7,831 nt of DNA from AG25 sp035604455 (GTDB lineage Bacteria > Gemmatimonadota > Gemmatimonadetes > Gemmatimonadales > GWC2-71-9): positions 1 through 7,831 of the forward strand of contig DATNIM010000075.1 in assembly GCA_035604455.1 (NCBI GenBank). Direction: 5' to 3'. This document shows, one piece after another, positions 1 to 6,611 of this stretch. The notes below the pieces were generated by a model. That model had not been told where the DNA came from and did not search any database. It saw only the letters and a program-made list of their open reading frames with translations. A program made the translations under genes and the position numbers. Numbering within the stretch: position 1 is the stretch's first letter; every line of letters begins with the position of its first letter.

Positions 1-222
1 CCTCGACGACGAGGGCGCCCGAGCCGTTGGCAGGGCTCGTACCGCTCCGGGCGCGCCGACGGCGCACGGGCTTCGCGTCGGGCTCGTCGGCGGGCGGGGC
101 TTGGGACGACTCATCGACGACGAGGGCGCCCGAGCCGTTGACAGGGCTCGTACCGCTTTGGGCGCGCCGACGGCGCACGGGCTTCGCATCGGGCTCGTCG
201 ACGGGCGGGGCTTGCGACGACT
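1..222 (-). repeat. Two tandem copies of a 111-bp (37-codon) in-frame direct repeat
   Basis: Bases 1-111 and 112-222 align without gaps and differ at only seven positions (2, 30, 47, 48, 77, 90 and 104 of the first copy), so they are about 94% identical. The period is exactly 37 codons and keeps the minus-strand frame open. Two of the seven changes are synonymous. The others give E/D at the unit boundary, A/V twice, and R/Q through a double change in one codon. The copies abut, with no spacer, and similarity ends a few bases beyond 222 in the gene's unique N-terminus. Whether more copies lie left of base 1 cannot be seen. Confidence 0.93.
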
Positions 223-265
223 CATCGGCCGCCGGAGCGGCGGCAGCGCGTTTCTTTCGTGCCAC
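1..265 (-). CDS. N-terminal part of an unidentified protein with 37-residue Arg-rich tandem repeats (runs off left edge)
   Basis: This reading frame opens with GTG at 265-263 and stays open for 88 codons to the window edge. The N-terminus reads MARKKRAAAAPAA and is followed by two consecutive 37-residue units. Each unit has an acidic half (DESSQAPP, then DEPDAKP), a VRRRRA basic block, and a Ser/Gly-rich tail ending in GALVV. The sequence looks disordered and highly charged, like the nucleic-acid-binding tails added to some DNA or RNA enzymes. The start is supported because the 13 codons between the in-frame aroK stop and this GTG contain no ATG, GTG or TTG. A GGAAGG lies 11 nt upstream, a rather long spacing. 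The gene is 39 nt behind aroK and probably co-transcribed. The last visible residues, GALVVE plus a codon starting with G, could begin a third repeat or a folded domain. A type I topoisomerase Toprim start (consensus LVIVESPAKAKTI) is a conceivable but unproven reading. Function is unknown from the window. Confidence 0.72.
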   Translation of the reverse strand, partial: MARKKRAAAAPAADESSQAPPVDEPDAKPVRRRRAQSGTSPVNGSGALVVDESSQAPPADEPDAKPVRRRRARSGTSPANGSGALVVE

Positions 266-304
266 GTGTCTGCTAGCCTTCCATCCGCGGCGGGGATCGC
301 ATCT

Positions 305-826
305 TTACCACCCCGCCGCTTTTTGCGCAAGCCTGACCACTTCCGCGGCGACCTGCACCGCGGTCTTGCGGTCAGTGTCCACCGTTTCGTCGGCCTGCTG
401 ATACGCGGGCCCGCGCTCCTTCGACAACTGGCGCATGAGGGCCACCGGATCCTCTCCCATTAACAACGGGCGGGTTCCCTGGGGTTCAGCGCGCTGCGAA
501 CACGTCTCCGGTCTGGTGCGCAGATAGACGATGAGCGCGCGGGCCTTGGCCTCGGGCACGGCGCCCGGCTGCGCCGCCCAGCCACCGCCCGATGCGATGA
601 GCGCCGGCGTTTCGCTGCCGAGCGCCGTCGCCATTTCCTTCTGCTCGAGGGCACGAAACGCGGCCTCGCCCTTTTCGGCGAAGATCATGGCGATCGGTTT
701 GCCCTCGCGCCGCAGGATAACCCCGTCGATGTCGACGAAGCCGGCGTGGAGTTGTTCGGCCACGAGGCGACCGACGGTGGTCTTGCCGGATCCCGGAAGG
801 CCGATCAATACGACGTGCCGTTTCAC
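305..826 (-). CDS. aroK: Shikimate kinase
   Basis: This 173-residue cytoplasmic enzyme phosphorylates shikimate at the 3-hydroxyl with ATP, the fifth step of the shikimate pathway to chorismate. The length is typical of the family. Visible motifs, in order, are the Walker A P-loop GLPGSGKTT at 9-17; the DID pair at 32-34, whose Asp34 should contact shikimate; the IFAEKGEAAFRALE segment at 48-61 with substrate-binding Arg58; the GGG loop at 80-82; the lid motif RPLL at 119-122; and ERGPAYQQAD at 137-146 with Arg138. All expected catalytic and binding residues are present, so it should be active. It starts with GTG, not ATG; that GTG overlaps the aroC stop (GTGA, 4 nt), and an AAGGGGG lies 7 nt upstream, so the two are probably translationally coupled. 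The paralogue name aroL is possible, but the neighbourhood favours aroK. Confidence 0.96.
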   Translation of the reverse strand: MKRHVVLIGLPGSGKTTVGRLVAEQLHAGFVDIDGVILRREGKPIAMIFAEKGEAAFRALEQKEMATALGSETPALIASGGGWAAQPGAVPEAKARALIVYLRTRPETCSQRAEPQGTRPLLMGEDPVALMRQLSKERGPAYQQADETVDTDRKTAVQVAAEVVRLAQKAAGW

Positions 827-2001
827 GACGCCGCCCCCTTCGGTGTGCGCGTGCGCACCTGCACCTGATACCCCTCCCAGTTGCGCTTCGTCTCGCTCAA
901 AGCGTCCCCGCCGAACTTCTCGAGCAGCGCGTCGGCGAGCGTGAGCGCGATCATCGCCTCGGCGATGACCCCCATGGCCGGTACCGCGGTCACGTCGGAG
1001 CGTTCGGATTGCGCCTGGGCTGGGCCGCCGGTCTTGAGGTCGACCGTGCGGAGCGGCGACATGAGGGTGGAAATCGGCTTCATCGCAACGCGAACCACGA
1101 GCGGCTCGCCGGTCGTCATGCCGCCTTCGGTTCCCCCGGCGCGGTTCGTGGCGCGGTCGAAACCCGGCAGGATTTCATCGTGCACCTCGGATCCCTTGCG
1201 CCGCGCCGCCTCGAACCCGAGCCCGAGCTCGACGCCCTTCACCGCCGGGATGGACATGAGCGCCTGGGCGAGACGCCCATCGAGCTTGCGGTCCCAGGAC
1301 ACGTGGGACCCGAGGCCGACGGGCACGCCGAGGGCGACGACCTCGACGATCCCGCCGAGCGTGTCGCCCGCCGCTTTCGCGGCGTCGATTCGGGCGATCA
1401 TTTCCCGCTCGGCCTCGGGATCGAGGCATCGCACCAGGCTCTCGTCCGCCACCGCGTTGAGCGGCGTGGGCAGCGGGAGGGGCACCCGGGCGACGACGCC
1501 ACCGAGCTCGACCACGTGGCTCCCGATCTCCACTCCGAACGCCTCGAGCAGGATCCGGCACAGGGCGCCCGCGGCGACGCGCGCCACGGTCTCGCGCGCG
1601 CTCGCGCGCTCGAGAATGTCGCGTGCGTCGCGCCGATCATACTTGAGGACGCCGACCAAATCGGCGTGCCCCGGGCGCGGGCGCGTGACCTGGCGACGCC
1701 GCTCCTCCCCCGGAGCGTCGGCCTCGGGAGCCATCACGTCCTGCCAGTGCTCCCAGTCGCGGTTCCATACGAGCATCGCGACCGGCGACCCGAGCGTCTC
1801 TCCGGCGCGCACGCCGGCCAGCCACTCGATCTGGTCGGCCTCGATCTTCATCCGCGCCCCGCGCCCGTAACCACCCATGCGCCGCTTGAGCTCGACGTTG
1901 ACCCGGGCGGCCGCGACAGGCACCCCAGCCGGCAAGCCTTCGACGATCGCCACGAGCCCGCGGCCGTGCGATTCGCCCGCCGTCGTGAACCGGATGATCA
2001 T
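823..2001 (-). CDS. aroC: Chorismate synthase
   Basis: This 392-residue cytoplasmic enzyme eliminates phosphate from 5-enolpyruvylshikimate-3-phosphate to give chorismate, the last common precursor of Phe, Tyr, Trp and folate. The family requires reduced FMN. Signatures run through the whole length: GESHG at 9-13 with conserved His12; RRMGGYGRGARMKIE at 40-54; RPRPGHADLVGVLKY at 107-121 with the second conserved histidine, His112; ERASARETVARVAAGA at 131-146; NRAGGTEGGMTTGEP at 286-300; and SERSDVTAVPA at 332-342. The GGYGRG-type motif and roughly 390-residue length match the longer form of the family, not the roughly 360-residue enterobacterial form. ATG at 2001 is preceded by GGGGAAG with a 5-nt spacer (2007-2013), which fixes the start. 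It overlaps aroK by 4 nt; pairing AroC with AroK puts two pathway steps in one unit. No key residue appears to be missing. Confidence 0.98.
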   Translation of the reverse strand: MIIRFTTAGESHGRGLVAIVEGLPAGVPVAAARVNVELKRRMGGYGRGARMKIEADQIEWLAGVRAGETLGSPVAMLVWNRDWEHWQDVMAPEADAPGEERRRQVTRPRPGHADLVGVLKYDRRDARDILERASARETVARVAAGALCRILLEAFGVEIGSHVVELGGVVARVPLPLPTPLNAVADESLVRCLDPEAEREMIARIDAAKAAGDTLGGIVEVVALGVPVGLGSHVSWDRKLDGRLAQALMSIPAVKGVELGLGFEAARRKGSEVHDEILPGFDRATNRAGGTEGGMTTGEPLVVRVAMKPISTLMSPLRTVDLKTGGPAQAQSERSDVTAVPAMGVIAEAMIALTLADALLEKFGGDALSETKRNWEGYQVQVRTRTPKGAAS

Positions 2002-2028
2002 GAGAGCTTCCCCGACGCCGCTAACGCA

Positions 2029-2054
2029 CGAGCCCGACCATTGCGTCGGGCTCG
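2029..2054 (-). terminator. Putative terminator or attenuator hairpin between the exported-protein gene and aroC
   Basis: CGAGCCCGAC (2029-2038) and GTCGGGCTCG (2045-2054) are perfectly complementary, giving a 10-bp, GC-rich stem with a 6-nt loop. It is in the 85-nt gap, 32 nt after the stop of the upstream gene and 27 nt before the aroC start. In the minus-strand direction it is followed by TGCGTTAGC, which is not a true U-tract, so intrinsic termination would be partial at best. No clear promoter fits between the hairpin and aroC, so aroC-aroK may depend on readthrough or on a promoter overlapping this region. Confidence 0.5.
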
Positions 2055-2086
2055 CGCCTTCGCCTGGGCCGCGTGACGTCCCGGGG

Positions 2087-4621
2087 TCACCGGTGGGGCG
2101 CGCGTGGCACCATTATCCGCTGCAACCGCGCAGTCGGATCGGGGTTCGGGATCGTCGGCAACCGCACCATCACGAGCCCGGTCGTGGTCACGCCGAACAG
2201 CAGCTGGTTCCCCGAGGCGTCCTTGGCTACGCGCAGCGGGCCGATGATCGGATCGCGTACCGGGATGGTGCCGATCTCGTTGTAGAAGAACGTGTCGAAC
2301 ACGAGGATGTTGCCGCTCGGGTCGGCCACGAAGACCACCCGATTGGTCGAGTCGGCCGCGCCGCTCCCCGTGCCGGGGGTCCCGCCCTGACCCGCGTAGA
2401 AGGCGTGGAGGTAATTCATGTCCATACCCTCGGCGCCGGTCGACACCGGCGAACTGCCCTTCAACCGCAGCCCCTGGTCGAGATAGTAAATCGAGTCGGC
2501 CCGGACGAGGTTCGTCTGGCCATTGAAGTTCGTGGCGATCGACGACACCCGCACGCCCGTGTTGCTGATAAAGTCGCTCACGTCGACGGCCGGGGACATC
2601 CCGTTGTCGAAGTCGTTGTCGCCTTGGTCGTAAGCCTTCGGATCGGAGGCGTTGGTATCGGGCGGTGACGTCACACAGGAGGCGAAGGTCGGAGCGCCGT
2701 GCGACAGGCGCGCCTTCGAGGTGTAGGCCATCGCCCGCTGATACTGGTCGGCCGACGTCCCGCCCTCGCCCATGAACGCGGCCGTGAAGTTCCCCGAGTT
2801 CCGGGCGAAGGTGGAATCGCCGAGCCCGAAGTTGTTCAAGTTGATCTCGACACCCGCGCAGGCCGAGAGGATCGTGTGACGGTAGTTGCCGTACAGCGAT
2901 CCGGGACGGATGAGCTCAACGCGAAGTGTATCGGTCGCATTGTTCGCCGTCGTTTGCCCGATTTCCCAGAACATATGACCGAACAACTGCGTCGTGTCCG
3001 TGGAGTTGACGAGCTTCTCCATCCGGATCGTGCCGGCGCCGTTAAACGGCGATGCGCTGCTCGCGGTCGGCGTCGTCGAGTAGATGGCGAAGATGGAGTC
3101 GGGCGCACAGGCGGGCGGGGCGCCGCCCGTGCGGCAGACCGTGGCGACGTACTGCGGCCGGTCCGACAAGTCGTAGATCGTGATCTGCCCCTCGTAGCCG
3201 CCCTGGGGGAGGTTCTGGACCTTGTAGACCTCGATCAGATAGTTGGGCAGATCCTGCCGCCACGAGAGGCGCCGCGAGGCGGTGTTCACGATCGAGAGCT
3301 CGGTACCGCCGGCGTCCGCGACGACGACCGAGTCGCCGTAGTTACCGAGGGTGTCGTGCGGCCACAGCGCGATGCCCCAGGGCTGCGGACCCGCCACCGG
3401 AATGCCGCCCGCCACGAACGTCGTGTTCGCCGTCTGGAAGACCTCGATGCGCGAGAACGGCGTGTTGGTCAGGTACAACTCGCCACGGTTCTTGTCGTAG
3501 ATCGCGTCGGCGATCTGACTGCCGAACGGCAGCCCGACCGTGACCCCGGCCACGACCTGCGCCGAGTCCGCCGGCGGCGGCGGTGTGACGAACCCGTTCG
3601 TGCTCGAGAAGCCGCAATTGCGCCGCGCGGCGCCGTCGCAGGCGTAGCCGTCGACCAGCACCGACGTCGGGAACGTGGCGAGCACGCTCCCGAGACTGAG
3701 GCTAAAGCGCTTGACAACGTCCGTAAGCCCACCGCCCACCGGGATCGTATCGAAGAGGATCACGTTGTTGGGCGGCGCCGACAGCCGCACGCGGAAGCCG
3801 ATCCAGGAGATCGCGCTCGGATCGGTGGCGTGCACCGAGATGCTGTCGCTCACTTCCACCCGGACACCCAAACTCTCGCTCACCTGCGGCGGCAAGGTGT
3901 CGTTCGCCGCGGACTGGACCGTGACCGTGACGGAGTTCGTCGTGCTCCGCCGGCCGGTTGAATCCTCGGCGAAGCCCGTAACGGTGAACGTCCCGGTCGA
4001 CTGCACGACGTTCAGCGTGTCGACGAAGTCGACCGAGTCGGCGTAGGGCAGCGTGTAGACGATCGAGTCGACGGGTGGCGTCGGATCCGTCGCGGCAGTG
4101 GTCGGCGACACGAGGAAGCCGATGCGGCTGATCCCCGCCAGTTGGGCGGCCGCGACTTCAACGGGCAAACTCTTCCCGGTCGCCGCCACGGCCCCTGGGG
4201 CGGGCTGCAGGAGATACGTCCGCAGGGCCTGGACGTTCGCCAGGAAAATGATGAGCGAATCCTGGGTGAAGTTCCCCGCGCCATCCGTCGCCCGTCCGAC
4301 GATCTTGATGTTGCCGCCCGCGCCGGAGGTCTTCGGGAAGGAGACCGCGATCGGCAGCGTGACGGTCGTCACGATCTGGTTAGCGAAGATCGTGTCGGTC
4401 GTGTCGATGAAGCCGCCGCTGAAGACGAGCCGAACATCGTTCAGCGCGAGGTTGTCGGTCGCGGCGACCGTGAACGTCAGACCGTTCGCGATCGGCTGCG
4501 TATCCGCCGAGGTCGTCATCGTGATCGTCGGGGGGACGAGGTCCTTCATGAATCCCCCCGGATTGCGCGCGGACTCGCACCCCCAACCGGCGAGCGTCAA
4601 CACGCACAGCGCCCAGCGCAT
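2087..4621 (-). CDS. Exported, probable lipoprotein with Ig-like modules and a propeller-like region; family not recognised
   Basis: The 844-residue protein starts with a short export signal, MRWALCVLTLAGWGC, suggesting lipidation at Cys15. The box is not canonical because position -3 is Gly, not Leu. Roughly residues 29-128, 131-236 and 243-347 look like three beta-sandwich Ig-like modules (PPTITM..., AATDN, ATDGAGNF, AEDSTGR, VSDSISVHATD). A Pro stretch (347-350) leads into a Gly/Asp/Asn-rich region of about 355-830 with propeller-like strands such as GELYLTNTPFSRIEVF, DSVVVADAGGTELSIVN and RVVFVADPSGNILVFDT. An Asp-rich patch, DQGDNDFDNG (665-674), could bind calcium. Six cysteines after the lipobox (328/336, 496/505, 588/649) could pair as disulfides, fitting an extracytoplasmic location. 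The ATG at 4621 is chosen over two upstream in-frame ATGs (4639 and 4693, the latter inside pilQ) because an ideal ribosome site lies just before it. The gene is 34 nt downstream of pilQ. A surface or pilus-associated role is inference; a plain surface protein is equally possible. Confidence 0.85.
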   Translation of the reverse strand: MRWALCVLTLAGWGCESARNPGGFMKDLVPPTITMTTSADTQPIANGLTFTVAATDNLALNDVRLVFSGGFIDTTDTIFANQIVTTVTLPIAVSFPKTSGAGGNIKIVGRATDGAGNFTQDSLIIFLANVQALRTYLLQPAPGAVAATGKSLPVEVAAAQLAGISRIGFLVSPTTAATDPTPPVDSIVYTLPYADSVDFVDTLNVVQSTGTFTVTGFAEDSTGRRSTTNSVTVTVQSAANDTLPPQVSESLGVRVEVSDSISVHATDPSAISWIGFRVRLSAPPNNVILFDTIPVGGGLTDVVKRFSLSLGSVLATFPTSVLVDGYACDGAARRNCGFSSTNGFVTPPPPADSAQVVAGVTVGLPFGSQIADAIYDKNRGELYLTNTPFSRIEVFQTANTTFVAGGIPVAGPQPWGIALWPHDTLGNYGDSVVVADAGGTELSIVNTASRRLSWRQDLPNYLIEVYKVQNLPQGGYEGQITIYDLSDRPQYVATVCRTGGAPPACAPDSIFAIYSTTPTASSASPFNGAGTIRMEKLVNSTDTTQLFGHMFWEIGQTTANNATDTLRVELIRPGSLYGNYRHTILSACAGVEINLNNFGLGDSTFARNSGNFTAAFMGEGGTSADQYQRAMAYTSKARLSHGAPTFASCVTSPPDTNASDPKAYDQGDNDFDNGMSPAVDVSDFISNTGVRVSSIATNFNGQTNLVRADSIYYLDQGLRLKGSSPVSTGAEGMDMNYLHAFYAGQGGTPGTGSGAADSTNRVVFVADPSGNILVFDTFFYNEIGTIPVRDPIIGPLRVAKDASGNQLLFGVTTTGLVMVRLPTIPNPDPTARLQRIMVPRAPHR

Positions 4622-4627
4622 CGCGTT

Positions 4628-4634
4628 CCTCCTT
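4628..4634 (-). promoter_or_regulatory. Strong Shine-Dalgarno AAGGAGG that fixes the start of the exported protein
   Basis: On the minus strand AAGGAGG is followed by six bases (AACGCG) and then the ATG at 4621. This is the best ribosome-binding site in the window. It lies inside the apparent N-terminal extension of the longer reading frame, which implies that the upstream in-frame ATG codons are not used and that the signal peptide begins MRWAL. Confidence 0.85.
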
Positions 4635-4655
4635 GCCATATCGCGACTCAAGGAC

Positions 4656-6611
4656 CTAGTTCCCGCCGCTGGGCGCGACCAAATCATCGACAATGTGCGG
4701 CGTGATCAGAATCAGCAGATCCTGCCGGTCCTCTTCCTGATTCGTGAACGAAAAGATCTTGCCGATGAAAGGCAGATCAACAAGTAGCGGGATGCCGGTC
4801 TTGGACTCCGTGACCTCGGTCACAGTGAGGCCGCCGATCACGGCCGTCTCGCCGTCACCGACGAGCACCTGATTGTCGGCCTGTTGCGTCTGGAACGTGA
4901 ACCCGATGTCAACCGACGCCGGGACGACGTTCGAGCGCTCCGCATGCACCTCCATCAGGATCTGCCGGCGGGCCGTCACGTGCGGCGTCACCTTCAGGTT
5001 GATACCGGTCTGTTCGAAGTCCACGGTCGCAACGGGCGGCGTGGAGCTCCCGTTCGACGCCGAGCCCACATCGATCACGCGGATCGGCACCCGGTTCCCG
5101 ACGAGGATCTGCGCCGGGCGGTTGTCGAGCGTCGTGATGACAGGCTCCGCCTGGATGTCGTCCAGCGACAGCGAGTGCAGCGCCTGCAGGAACGACGTGA
5201 GGGTGAAGTTCCCGAGCGCGGTCGAAAAAATCAGGTTCAGGGCCGGATTGATGACGGCCTGGTTCGCGTTGCCGGTCGCCGAGAGCGAGTTCCCGCCGAT
5301 GTCGATAACCGTCTGCGAGGGGCTGTAGAACTGCGTCGGCACGGTGCCCGTCGGGACGCCGTTCGCGTTGTTGTTCCCGGGCTGGGCGCTCGAGGGAATC
5401 GGCCGCTGGACGAGCGTGTTGAAGAACTGCGTCTGCGACCCGAGGTCGTATTGGACGCCCATGTTCTCGATGACGGTGCGGTCCACGAAGATGATCTTCG
5501 CCTGGATCGACACCTGCGGCGTGCGGACGTCCAAGCCCTGGACGAACTGCTCGATGTCGTTGATCCGGTTCTTCGTATCCGTGATGACGAGCGAGTTGTG
5601 GGACGTGTCGGCGACCACCGACCCCCGGCCCTTGGACACGATCGACTGCACGGCCGGCAGCAGGGCCGTGACCTTCGCATAGTTCACCCGCACGAGGCGC
5701 GTCTCGACCGGGACGGTCGAGTCCGCCTTCGCGAAGTCGGCCTTGTTGAGCACGTTGATGATCCCGCCATCCAGCACCTGATACGTGAGGCCCTGCGACT
5801 CGAGCACCGCCGCGAACGCCAAGTCCCACGGCTGGTTCTTCACTTCGGCCGTGACGGTCCCTTTCACATCCTTCGCCACGACGATCGTCCGCCCGCTGAA
5901 CGCGGCGAACCCCGCGACGACGTCCTCGATATCGGCACCGTCCCAACGGACCGTGATCCGCGGCACTTCCGAGGCCGCGCCCGCGTGGGCGTGCGTCGCG
6001 AGGTACCGCGCGATACCGCCCTGCGCGTCGACGTCGGCGTCCGACGAAGCCGCCGCCGCGTCCTCGAGACCGCCCTGCGGGGCCAGCGCGAGACTGCCAA
6101 GAGGCAGCACGCTGTCGCTCGGCGCGGCCGCGGCGGCCGGGAGAGTTGCCGCAACGGGGGCGGACGCCGGGACAGGCGCCGGCGCCTCGCTCGACCAGCT
6201 GGCGAAGGACACGGGTCCGTCCGTGCTGAACTCCACCCGCACCTCGGAGTCGCCGCGGATCACCTGGTAGTCATGCAGGGCGTCGAGATCGACCACCACG
6301 CGCACGACGTCCGGCTGGAACTGGGCGCAGCGTACGTTCTTGACGCCGCCCCGCTTTGCGCCGTCGTAGGCGTCCCCGACACTGTGAAGCCGCGCGCCGA
6401 CCACATCGAGGACGAGCCGCGCGGGATTGCTCAGGGTGAAATCGCGGACCTCGACCGTGCCCCGGAGGCTCACGACGACCGCAACCTTTCCGTTCGCGGG
6501 GAGCACGCTCACCCCGCGCACTTCCGCGGGCCCGGGGTCTTCGCGAGCCGCCCCGGCGCGGGCGACCACCACGAGGGCCGCGATTGCGGCGAGAACAGCG
6601 ATGCGCTTCAT
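4656..6611 (-). CDS. pilQ: Type IV pilus secretin PilQ
   Basis: PilQ forms the multimeric outer-membrane channel through which the type IV pilus passes. The 651-residue precursor has a Sec signal peptide (about 1-22, MKRIAVLAAIAALVVVARAG). One AMIN domain follows (about 30-130, with RLVLDVVGARL and VVRVVVDLD), for peptidoglycan or periplasmic anchoring. An Ala/Pro/Ser-rich linker covers about 140-215. Next come an N0/STN domain (about 217-288, ITVRWDGADIEDVVAGFAAF), an N1 secretin_N domain (about 303-365, VNYAKVTALLPAV to NDIEQFVQGLD) and the secretin core (about 366-643). The core contains AEPVITTLDNRPAQILVGNRVPI and the signature GIPLLVDLPFIGKIF (606-620), followed by DLLILITPHIV. An Asn/Gly/Ser-rich stretch at 405-450 is an extra loop. 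It starts at an ATG that overlaps the pilP stop (ATGA), with GAGGAG five bases before it. The order pilN-O-P-Q supports PilQ over a type II secretion GspD. Confidence 0.96.
   Translation of the reverse strand: MKRIAVLAAIAALVVVARAGAAREDPGPAEVRGVSVLPANGKVAVVVSLRGTVEVRDFTLSNPARLVLDVVGARLHSVGDAYDGAKRGGVKNVRCAQFQPDVVRVVVDLDALHDYQVIRGDSEVRVEFSTDGPVSFASWSSEAPAPVPASAPVAATLPAAAAAPSDSVLPLGSLALAPQGGLEDAAAASSDADVDAQGGIARYLATHAHAGAASEVPRITVRWDGADIEDVVAGFAAFSGRTIVVAKDVKGTVTAEVKNQPWDLAFAAVLESQGLTYQVLDGGIINVLNKADFAKADSTVPVETRLVRVNYAKVTALLPAVQSIVSKGRGSVVADTSHNSLVITDTKNRINDIEQFVQGLDVRTPQVSIQAKIIFVDRTVIENMGVQYDLGSQTQFFNTLVQRPIPSSAQPGNNNANGVPTGTVPTQFYSPSQTVIDIGGNSLSATGNANQAVINPALNLIFSTALGNFTLTSFLQALHSLSLDDIQAEPVITTLDNRPAQILVGNRVPIRVIDVGSASNGSSTPPVATVDFEQTGINLKVTPHVTARRQILMEVHAERSNVVPASVDIGFTFQTQQADNQVLVGDGETAVIGGLTVTEVTESKTGIPLLVDLPFIGKIFSFTNQEEDRQDLLILITPHIVDDLVAPSGGN

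Noticed and set aside
1..227. Possible CRISPR array or intergenic repeat
   Set aside because: The units are 111 bp, abut without spacers, number two, and keep a coding frame in phase. This is a coding tandem duplication.
1590..1620. GC-rich near-palindromic run of alternating GCGC in aroC
   Set aside because: It encodes the conserved LERASARET signature of chorismate synthase; the symmetry follows from Arg/Ala/Glu codons in GC-rich DNA.
2021..2041. A tiny leader reading frame (MVGLVR, then TAG) starting in the hairpin loop before aroC, as a possible attenuation peptide
   Set aside because: It has no Shine-Dalgarno and no Phe, Tyr or Trp codons, so there is no basis for aromatic amino acid attenuation.
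881..2076. Plus-strand reading frames of 329 and 355 codons opposite aroC
   Set aside because: The minus-strand gene carries all chorismate synthase signatures across its full length, and the plus-strand products resemble nothing.
2699..3961. A 420-codon plus-strand reading frame opposite the exported protein
   Set aside because: Arg/Asp/Val-rich composition without domain or start-site support. The minus strand has an ideal ribosome site, an export signal and coherent beta-rich modules.
4622..4693. A longer start for the exported protein (ATG at 4693 or 4639)
   Set aside because: The 4693 start would overlap the pilQ 3' end and bury the export signal behind 24 polar residues. The AAGGAGG six bases before the ATG at 4621 fixes the shorter start.
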